NCBI GenBank assembly: GCA_025350905.1
Contig: JANXWY010000136.1
Location: forward strand, 1-32,083
Length of the DNA stretch: 32,083 bases
Origin: Verrucomicrobiota bacterium
GTDB lineage: Bacteria > Verrucomicrobiota > Verrucomicrobiia > Limisphaerales > JADLHS01
Direction of reading: 5' to 3'
Under the pieces are notes generated by a model, which saw nothing but the letters and a program-made list of their open reading frames with translations, did no database searches and was not told where the DNA came from. Positions 25,872-32,083 of this stretch are shown here, piece after piece (position 1 is the first letter of the stretch; each line of letters opens with the position of its first letter). Both the position numbers and the translations under genes were made by a program.

Positions 25872-28232
25872 TCAAGCCTCGGCGTTCGTCGCGGCGGGCA
25901 GTCGCCATGGAACTTCAAAATTGCGGACCGGTTTTTGAAATCCCTTCGGCGTGGTCGGCGCTTGCTCAATGCAGGTGGCGGCGAGTGTGGGGTCGTCGCG
26001 CAGGATTTGCTGATACGTGGTCTCCCCAATGATGATGCGGCCGTGACCGGAAATGGATTCGAGCCGGCTCGCCAGGTTTACTTCGCGGCCAAACACAGTG
26101 TAATTGAGAATGTGCGCATCCGAACCCATCAACCCCACCGTGACGATGCCGGAATTGATCCCCGTCCCCAAAGCCAGGATCGGCAGCAAGGGTTTCACAG
26201 CGAGACCGGCGGCGAGCCGGGCCGGGTTCTCCAATTCGTTAGCCTGGTTTTTGGCCGCCCGCTGCCGATTCAACTCGTGGATGGCGCGTTGGGCTTCCAT
26301 CGCCGCCCGCACGCAGGTCAGTGCGTGGTGGCGGTGTGGGGTGGGCGCGCCCCAAAAGGCCATGACGCAGTCGCCGATGTATTTGTCCAGGGTGCCATCG
26401 TGTTTCTTGACCATGTCAGCCACGGTCGCGAGATAGGCATTCACCGTGTGTAAAGTTTCGCGGGCCAATTCGTTGAAGGCGGCTTCGCCGTCCGCGGCGG
26501 TGAGCTTCCGGGCCCGGATGGTTTCGGCCGCTCGTTCCTGGGCCGTGTCGGTGAGCTCGGTAAAGCCGCGGACATCGGCGAACAGCACCGTGACTTCACA
26601 GCGCGCGCCGCCGAGCGAAAGGCGCTCCCGCCCCAGCAATTCCTTGGCGATGTTTGGCGAAACCACCCGGGAGAAGATGGATTTCACCCGCCGCTGTTCC
26701 CGTTGCTCGAACACCGCGCGATAGGTGACCAACAGGACGTAATTAACCAGGATCGCGCCCACGACCGGAAGCACCAGCGGCAACCAAAAACGGTTGTGCA
26801 CGAAAAGAAAAACACAAACTCCCGCATAACCGGCCGTCAACAAAAGCACACCCAGAAGTCCGGGGAGCACCTGCAGTTGCCAGGACAAGCGCGCGGCCAA
26901 AATCCCCAGCAGCACAATCAGCCCAAGTTCCCAACCCAGGGAGGTCGGACGGATGAACCGGTCGGTGATGACGGCGTTGGCCACATTCCAATGCTTGCTC
27001 ACGAGCAAGGTGCTCTTCTCAAGGGGGGTGGCGCCGTGGTCGGTCAGATCGTTGCCCGTGGCGCTGGAGCCGATCACCACCAGCTTGTCTTTCCAAAAGT
27101 TGGTTTGGCCGCCTCCCTGGCCGTCCAAGCGGAGGCGGTCCAGCCGGAGGAGATTTTCAAACGCATCCGCGGTCAGGCGCGGATCCGTGGGAGGGAGCTC
27201 CCAATTGATGTAAAAGAAACCATTGGCATCCACGGGCAACGTTCGGACCACATTGTTCGGTCCCCGGAGCACGATCTTGCCCCGCGGGAGGTCGACCTCG
27301 GCCGCCGCGAGATCAAGGTTCAAGGTGCGCGCCGCGAGCACGATCCCCATATGCCAGACGCGGTCCACCGTAAAGGCTTTTGAACGCTGTGCGGTGCCGG
27401 GCGGAGGTGGGTCGCTGGTGAAAACGGCCAGGTCGAAATTATTCTGCGCGTCCACGGGCACCTTGATGTCGTCCAGGCCATTGGTGCGCAGGAGGACGAC
27501 GAAGCCCGGCTCCAGGCGCACGCGGCTAAGGTTCACGCCAAAGGTTTTATCGGCCGCCACCTGCAGAAACGCCGGATGCCAGCGACGATAATCGTGAAAG
27601 GCCCGCGCGCGCCGCAGCACACCATCCGAGTCCGCTTCGGCGGCAATATCACCGAGCGACCACGCATTGGTGGCAAAGAGGGTCAGCGGTAAAACTCCGC
27701 GTTCGGCCGCGAGGATCGCCATCCCCGAGCGCTTGAGTTGCCACGCGAAGTAATCATCGGACTCCACCATGGTGTACGTCTGGCCGTGGTCTTCAAACGT
27801 GGTAGCGGTTTGTTCCGGGTGGAGTTGCTCCAGAAATTTCGGAACGTCTGGCCATTCCGCTGCGGCTACGGGCACGGGGGACTGATCATAGCGTGGTCCG
27901 GAAAAAAGTACGTCGAAGGCGATGGCTTGCGCGCCCTGCGCGGAAAGCTCTCGCAACACCCGGCCATAAATGTGTCGCGGCCAGTAAAGCCCAAACCGAA
28001 AGCCGAGGGAGCCGTCATTGAGCGCGGCGATGCTGTCATCGCCGATAGCAACGAAACCAAGATTCGTAGCGACGGGCTGGGGAAAGCGAGCCGCGATGCG
28101 TGCCCGCCCGTCATAGGTCATGCGCTCCAGCCGGTCAACAGAATCGAACTGGCTGAGGCGGGCCAGACAAACCAGCACGATGACGCCGACCGCGATAATT
28201 ACGGGCGGGTGTTTATGGGGCCGGTATTTCAC
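25872..28232 (-). CDS. CHASE2-domain class III adenylate/guanylate cyclase
   Basis: A 786-residue membrane protein with a GTG start at 28232. Residues 10-25 (PVIIAVGVIVLVCLARLS) are the first membrane helix. A periplasmic CHASE2 sensor domain follows (~30-400), with FVAIGDDSIAAL, GAQAIAFDVLFSGPR and FWKDKLVVIGSSATGNDL, then three close helices (~430-510). The class III cyclase domain (~540-740) has VTVLFADVRGFTELTD and KYIGDCVMAFWGAP, each with a metal-binding aspartate, and YTVFGREVNLASRLESISG. It should make cAMP or cGMP in response to an outside signal; the ligand is unknown. The gene follows a FecR protein gene, with a strong hairpin terminator ending about 10 bases before the GTG. No Shine-Dalgarno site is visible. 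Confidence 0.92.
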   Translation of the reverse strand: MKYRPHKHPPVIIAVGVIVLVCLARLSQFDSVDRLERMTYDGRARIAARFPQPVATNLGFVAIGDDSIAALNDGSLGFRFGLYWPRHIYGRVLRELSAQGAQAIAFDVLFSGPRYDQSPVPVAAAEWPDVPKFLEQLHPEQTATTFEDHGQTYTMVESDDYFAWQLKRSGMAILAAERGVLPLTLFATNAWSLGDIAAEADSDGVLRRARAFHDYRRWHPAFLQVAADKTFGVNLSRVRLEPGFVVLLRTNGLDDIKVPVDAQNNFDLAVFTSDPPPPGTAQRSKAFTVDRVWHMGIVLAARTLNLDLAAAEVDLPRGKIVLRGPNNVVRTLPVDANGFFYINWELPPTDPRLTADAFENLLRLDRLRLDGQGGGQTNFWKDKLVVIGSSATGNDLTDHGATPLEKSTLLVSKHWNVANAVITDRFIRPTSLGWELGLIVLLGILAARLSWQLQVLPGLLGVLLLTAGYAGVCVFLFVHNRFWLPLVLPVVGAILVNYVLLVTYRAVFEQREQRRVKSIFSRVVSPNIAKELLGRERLSLGGARCEVTVLFADVRGFTELTDTAQERAAETIRARKLTAADGEAAFNELARETLHTVNAYLATVADMVKKHDGTLDKYIGDCVMAFWGAPTPHRHHALTCVRAAMEAQRAIHELNRQRAAKNQANELENPARLAAGLAVKPLLPILALGTGINSGIVTVGLMGSDAHILNYTVFGREVNLASRLESISGHGRIIIGETTYQQILRDDPTLAATCIEQAPTTPKGFQKPVRNFEVPWRLPAATNAEA

Positions 28233-28242
28233 CGGGCAGAAC

Positions 28243-28282
28243 TAAACAAAAAAACCAGAGCAATTCAAGGCTGCTCTGGTTT
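28243..28282 (-). terminator. Strong intrinsic terminator after the FecR gene
   Basis: On the minus strand an 11-bp perfect stem (AAACCAGAGCA / TGCTCTGGTTT, 28252-28262 with 28272-28282) has a 9-base loop and runs straight into TTTTTTTGTTT. It begins 46 bases after the FecR stop and ends about 10 bases before the cyclase start, so it could also act as an attenuator for the cyclase. Confidence 0.88.
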
Positions 28283-28328
28283 GGGGAAAGCAAAGACGGG
28301 TTACGCGCCCGGCGCCACGATTTCGAAA

Positions 28329-29201
28329 TCAAGGCACGATCGGAGGAGGGGGAATAACCGGGGGCGCGCTGGGGGAAACCGTCGCCCGTCCCACGTTCAC
28401 CGCTTCCCGGCCCAGGGTTTCGTAACGAACAAATTGGGTGCCGGGTCCCGCCGAGAAACCATAGCTGGTATCCGCCGAAAGCGATTGAATCGTACTTAGC
28501 AGCGGAACGCTGATCGGACCGTAATCACCGCTGCCGCTATCGAATTGAAATCCGCCGGGAATAACTTTGGTGTTCATCTTATTGCCATCACCCGGATAAG
28601 CCATGACTGCGGAACCTGTGCCGACGATGATCTTCCCGCTCGCATAGATCAAAACAAACGTTCCGCGGATACCGGCGATACCGTGGGGCAATTTAACTTC
28701 GAACCGGGAAGCGGCCGCTTGCTTCTTGACGGAACAGAAAATGGAGCCGGTGCGCAAATCGAGTTCCGTTTCGGTGACGCGGTCGGCTCCGGTATCGGTC
28801 GCTGTCAGTTTGTCGAGCGCCAGGACGGAGTCATTTTGCACGCGTACGACGTCATGCTCCGCCGCCTTGTTGCCACCACCACCACCACCGCCCGCGGCAC
28901 TTGCGGCTGACGAACTGCTAGCGGGACGAGGCATGCTCACCGCTTCGGCCGTGGCATCCTCATTCAGCACGATGTCGGCGTAGGAGTCGGCCGCCGTTTG
29001 CACCACGGAACCAGGCCGCAGAATGACGCCCACCTTGAGCGGTTGCCAAACCTTGTTTCCCGTGGAGTAACGGGCGGCGCCCTTGATGCGCACGACCTTG
29101 CCCGTGCGTTCTTTGGTGGATTGCGCGGTTGCGCTGGCGACCAGCACGAGTGAAACCATGCCAGTTACCAACCAAGTGAGGGTCTTGTTCGTTAGTTTCA
29201 T
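28329..29201 (-). CDS. Secreted FecR-domain protein
   Basis: A 290-residue exported protein. Signal peptide MKLTNKTLTWLVTGMVSLVL then VASATA-QSTK. The FecR domain starts with GKVVRIKGAARYS, then LKVGVILRPGSVVQTAADSY, and later 'LDLRTGSIFCSVKKQAAASR' and 'FEVKLPHGIAGIRGTFVLIY', the typical FecR core. A low-complexity insert of Ser, Ala and a run of glycines (~95-112) splits the domain, and the tail ends in a proline-rich PPVIPPPPIVP. No TonB receptor or sigma gene is next to it, so it is unlikely to be a classical iron regulator. FecR domains beside CHASE2 cyclases occur in several phyla. A good promoter (29240-29267) lies about 40 bases upstream. Confidence 0.88.
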   Translation of the reverse strand: MKLTNKTLTWLVTGMVSLVLVASATAQSTKERTGKVVRIKGAARYSTGNKVWQPLKVGVILRPGSVVQTAADSYADIVLNEDATAEAVSMPRPASSSSAASAAGGGGGGGNKAAEHDVVRVQNDSVLALDKLTATDTGADRVTETELDLRTGSIFCSVKKQAAASRFEVKLPHGIAGIRGTFVLIYASGKIIVGTGSAVMAYPGDGNKMNTKVIPGGFQFDSGSGDYGPISVPLLSTIQSLSADTSYGFSAGPGTQFVRYETLGREAVNVGRATVSPSAPPVIPPPPIVP

Positions 29202-29239
29202 AGTGGCTTTGAATAGAGATTTTTGTGACTTACCACTTC

Positions 29240-29267
29240 AGTCTAGGAGTGAGTGGCAACCTGTCAA
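29240..29267 (-). promoter_or_regulatory. Sigma-70-type promoter of the FecR gene
   Basis: On the minus strand TTGACA (29262-29267, consensus) is followed after 16 bases by TAGACT (29240-29245, 4 of 6). AT-rich sequence just upstream (AGAAAAATCTACTAAAATTC) could act as an UP element. Transcription would start near 29232, leaving about 30 bases before the ATG at 29201. Confidence 0.6.
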
Positions 29268-29490
29268 CCGAATTTTAGTAGATTTTTCTAGTCCGTCGGG
29301 CGCCCGGCCAAGCTCACGCAGCCCCGCCGCAAATAATCCCATTTCCCCGTCAGCGAATTGGATACAGAGGAGCAACGGAGGCAAATGCAGCGAGGGAAAT
29401 TTGATCCCAAACAGCTGCAGGATGGCGGTCCCTGTTTCGCTTGCCGGGCCAACTTCCAGTGCGCCAATGGTCAGGGGCAATTCTGCCGGC

Positions 29491-31278
29491 TTACCAACCG
29501 GCGGCCTCGCCGCCGGCGCGCGGATCGGCGGCGCCTATGAAGCCGTGTCGGTCTGGGGTGCGCGCGACGATGTGCGAGACCGAAAGCGCTTGGAATTGCT
29601 GAACCTTATGGCCGCGTTGTTCGAGCCCAGCCTTCACATTTTCCGCTAACGCCTGCTCAACCATTAATTCACCCGGCGACCATTGCTGATGAATCCGCGG
29701 CGCGGCGATGGCTTCCGCCGGGCCCCGGCCCAAGTCCAGCAGCGCGACCAGTTCCAGCAACACCGTCGAAATGATTTTCGGCCCGCCCGCCGCCCCAAGC
29801 GCTATGATCGGCTCGCCATGCTGCAGCACAATCGTGGGACTCATGCTGGACAGCGGTCGCTTGCCCGGCCCAACCGCGTTGGCTTCCGCTCCAATCAAAC
29901 CAAAGGCATTCGGCACGCCGGGCTGGACTGAGAAATCATCCATCTCATTGTTCAGCACCACTCCGGTGCCGGGAATTACCACCTTCGATCCAAAACTCGT
30001 ATTGATGGTGGCCGTGCAGGCGACCCAGTTGCCCGCCGCATCGGCCACGGAGAAATGCGTCGTGTGCTTTTTGAACCAGTCGTTTTCCCAACCCGGTGGC
30101 AGGCCGTGCGCGGGCACTTCGATCGTGTGGCTCAAGTTGATTTTCTTCGCGAGTGAGGTCGCGTAATTTTTTGCGATCAAGCCGCGGGGCACTTTCGCGA
30201 AGTCCGGATCACCCAGCCAATGCGCCCGGTCGGCGAAGGCGAGTTTCATGGCCTCGGCGATGACATGCAGCCGCGTGGCTTCGTCCATTGTTTTCAGATC
30301 GAACCGCTCCAGAATGTTTAGCATCTGGATGACATGCACGCCGCCCGAGCTGGGCGGCGGAAAGGACACGATCTTGTAGCCACGATACGTCGTCGTGACC
30401 GGCTCGCGCAACGCGACCTGATAATGCGCAAAGTCCGCGGCGGTCATGAGTCCACCATTGGCTTGCATCCATTTGTCTGTGGCCGCCGCGAAGGGGCCGC
30501 GATAAAACCAATCGCACCCTTGGTTCGCGATCGCACGATAGGTCGCCGCGAGATCGGGCTGCTTGAGCATGTCGCCCGGACCCAACGACTGGTCGGCCTT
30601 GAAAAAAATGGCCCGGGCCGGAGCGAACTGCCGCAGGTCCTTCGCGACGGAACTGAGCCGCGCGGCATACGCCGCGTTCAATTCGAATCCGTCCGCCGCC
30701 AGCTTCGCGGCCGGCAGCACCAACTCGCTAAGTTGCTTTTTCCCGAAATGCCGAACGGCATAATCGAAGGCCGCCAGTTCGCCCGGCACGCCGCTGGCCA
30801 GGGCCCCGGTCTGGCTCAGGGCGGTGTCGCCCTTGCCAGCGCGCAGGAACATGTCGCGCGTGGCGCGCGCCGGGGCCATTTCCCGGCCGTCAATCGCCAC
30901 AATCTTTCCCTTCGCCAGCCGGATGAGCATGAAGCAACCACCGCCCAGGCCGGAGTTCGCCGTGTCTGTCACGCCGAGCGTGAGGCCGACCGCCACCGCC
31001 GCATCAATCGCATTGCCGCCGGATTTAAGCACGTTCACCCCCGCTGCCGTCGCGAGGGGGTTACCCGACGCCACCATCCCGTGCTCGGCGCGAGCGGATT
31101 CAACGGCGGTGGCAGATTGAACGAGCAAGCCGAGACGGAGCGCTGCAAGCGCAAGCAGCGGTTTGAAAAGTAGCCGCCGACGTAAGGCGGCTCTGATTTT
31201 TTCCGCGCGCCGGGTCGGGCAACCCACAAATTTGAGCCTCGTTACCTCGGAGGCTACTTTGACAGAAAAAGCTCTCAT
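29491..31278 (-). CDS. ggt: Gamma-glutamyltransferase
   Basis: A 595-residue enzyme of the N-terminal nucleophile family that cleaves gamma-glutamyl bonds (such as glutathione) and transfers the glutamyl group or hydrolyses it. It is made as a precursor that cuts itself before the threonine of TTHFSVADAAGNWVA (near residue 405). Other marks are MVASGNPLATAAGVNVLKSG, GNAIDAAVAVGLTLGV, NSGLGGGCFML, LNNEMDDFSVQPG and PLSSMSPTIV. The start at 31278 overlaps the glutamate dehydrogenase stop by 4 bases. It leaves a long basic n-region before the hydrophobic core LLFKPLLALAALRLGLLVQS, so a later start near residue 35 is possible. Export to the periplasm is likely. Confidence 0.93.
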   Translation of the reverse strand: MRAFSVKVASEVTRLKFVGCPTRRAEKIRAALRRRLLFKPLLALAALRLGLLVQSATAVESARAEHGMVASGNPLATAAGVNVLKSGGNAIDAAVAVGLTLGVTDTANSGLGGGCFMLIRLAKGKIVAIDGREMAPARATRDMFLRAGKGDTALSQTGALASGVPGELAAFDYAVRHFGKKQLSELVLPAAKLAADGFELNAAYAARLSSVAKDLRQFAPARAIFFKADQSLGPGDMLKQPDLAATYRAIANQGCDWFYRGPFAAATDKWMQANGGLMTAADFAHYQVALREPVTTTYRGYKIVSFPPPSSGGVHVIQMLNILERFDLKTMDEATRLHVIAEAMKLAFADRAHWLGDPDFAKVPRGLIAKNYATSLAKKINLSHTIEVPAHGLPPGWENDWFKKHTTHFSVADAAGNWVACTATINTSFGSKVVIPGTGVVLNNEMDDFSVQPGVPNAFGLIGAEANAVGPGKRPLSSMSPTIVLQHGEPIIALGAAGGPKIISTVLLELVALLDLGRGPAEAIAAPRIHQQWSPGELMVEQALAENVKAGLEQRGHKVQQFQALSVSHIVARTPDRHGFIGAADPRAGGEAAGW

Positions 31279-32083
31279 GGAAACAGCCCGCGCACCCGCT
31301 TGGCTTCTTGTACGCGTTTGATGCCGACGCACAGGGCTGCCATGCGCATGGAGATTTTCTCTTTGCGGCTCTGCGACAGGACTTGCGTGTAGGCCGTTTC
31401 GAGAATGCGAAATAATTTGTCAGTCACTTCTGTCTCGCCCCAGAAAAAGCTCTGCAAATCCTGCACCCACTCAAAATATGAAACCACCACGCCCCCGGCA
31501 TTGCACAGGATATCGGGAATCACGAACACGTCGCCGCGTTGTTCCAGAATGGCGTCCGCCTCCGGCGTGGTCGGGCCGTTCGCGCCTTCGGCCAGGATGC
31601 GGCATTTGATATTGGCGGCGTTGCGGTCGGTGATCTGGCGCTCCATGGCGGCCGGCACTAGAATATCACAGGCCGAGACCAACAATTGTTCGTTGGTAAT
31701 GGGCTCGGCCTCCGGGAACCCCGCCACGGTGCGCTGCGCTGCCACATGGGCGTCCAGTTTACGCAGATCCAAACCGTTGGCGTTTTGCACGCCGCCAAAT
31801 GCATCGGTGATGGCCACGATCTTCGCACCGTAGCGGGCCAGCGACAAGGCGGCGATGGCCCCCACGTTCCCGTAACCCTGCACCGCGACGGTCGTGCGTG
31901 CGAGATCCAGGCCGATCGTGTCGCAGGCGCGATTGATCAGATAAGCAACGCCGCGCCCGGTGGCTTCCCGCCGGCCCTGCGAGCCGCCGAGGCCGATCGG
32001 TTTTCCGGTGACGATGCTCGGAACGGTATAACCCATGTGCACCGAATAGGTGTCCATCATCCAGGCCATGACCTGTTCATTCG
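31275..32083 (-). CDS. Glu/Leu/Phe/Val dehydrogenase (glutamate dehydrogenase), C-terminal part
   Basis: The gene enters from the right edge, and about 269 codons are visible. The first residues, NEQVMAWMMDTYS, are the family's mid-protein motif just after the catalytic part. Next comes VTGKPIGLGGSQGRREATGR, then the nucleotide-binding Rossmann loop VAVQGYGNVGAIAALSLA, ILVPAAMERQIT, 'ILAEGANGPTTPEAD' and 'IPDILCNAGGVVVSYFEWVQ'. The enzyme interconverts glutamate and 2-oxoglutarate plus ammonia with NAD(P). The sequence points to the hexameric type with ~420 residues. Its stop overlaps the gamma-glutamyltransferase start (ATGA), so glutamate released by that enzyme may feed this one. The cofactor cannot be read with certainty. 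Confidence 0.94.
   Translation of the reverse strand, partial: NEQVMAWMMDTYSVHMGYTVPSIVTGKPIGLGGSQGRREATGRGVAYLINRACDTIGLDLARTTVAVQGYGNVGAIAALSLARYGAKIVAITDAFGGVQNANGLDLRKLDAHVAAQRTVAGFPEAEPITNEQLLVSACDILVPAAMERQITDRNAANIKCRILAEGANGPTTPEADAILEQRGDVFVIPDILCNAGGVVVSYFEWVQDLQSFFWGETEVTDKLFRILETAYTQVLSQSRKEKISMRMAALCVGIKRVQEAKRVRGLFP

Noticed and set aside
31279-31332. Upstream extension of gamma-glutamyltransferase by 18 codons
   Set aside because: It would overlap the glutamate dehydrogenase gene by 58 bases; the ATG at 31278 gives the neat 4-base overlap.

Overview
The window looks like chromosomal DNA from a member of the Verrucomicrobiota (Pedosphaera/Limisphaerales-like). The reasons are an ECF sigma factor beside a Ser/Thr kinase with WD40 repeats, a type II pseudopilin-like protein with an H-X9-DG motif, a HAF-repeat secreted protein, a CHASE2 cyclase next to a FecR protein, and frequent starts without a Shine-Dalgarno site. 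This placement is inference; no rRNA or tRNA gene was recognised. Both ends of the window cut through a gene.

Layout. (1) 1-4083, minus strand: a tight five-gene unit read from right to left. It holds a secreted BNR-repeat sialidase-like protein, a DUF1349 protein, KdsB (CMP-Kdo synthetase), an unrecognised protein with a deoxyhypusine-synthase-like fold signature, and the start of a sodium:solute symporter. (2) 4229-7643, minus: secreted proteins. These are a CBM9-like protein and two members of one unrecognised secreted family, one of which also has an N-terminal allene-oxide-cyclase-like barrel. (3) 8053-15872, plus: ECF sigma factor, kinase with 14 WD40 blades, HAF-repeat protein, pseudopilin-like protein and di-haem cytochrome c peroxidase. 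(4) 16099-22241, minus: gltB-gltD glutamate synthase. (5) 22505-25793, minus: coaD, yceD (DUF177), rpmF, plsX and fabH, the usual lipid-precursor and L32 cluster. (6) 25872-29201, minus: FecR protein and CHASE2 class III cyclase with a strong hairpin terminator between them. (7) 29491-32083, minus: glutamate dehydrogenase overlapping gamma-glutamyltransferase by 4 bases.

The most interesting signal is in region 3. The same two-block element, CGCAACTTT-N13-CCCAGTAA, occurs with identical spacing in front of the kinase (8911), the HAF gene (12237) and the peroxidase gene (14579). It has the shape of an ECF promoter, and the ECF sigma gene lies at the head of the region. Two of the sites sit in a duplicated block (constant offset 2342 bases) that also carries the last 18 codons of the kinase, so a decayed kinase tail lies just before the peroxidase gene. 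Within the block, the core from the promoter to a short hairpin is about 92% identical while the sequence just upstream is about 50% identical. The differences inside the hairpin stem keep base pairing. I read this as a small sigma-kinase regulon with secreted or envelope targets.

Nitrogen metabolism is also prominent: gltBD, glutamate dehydrogenase and gamma-glutamyltransferase all act on glutamate.
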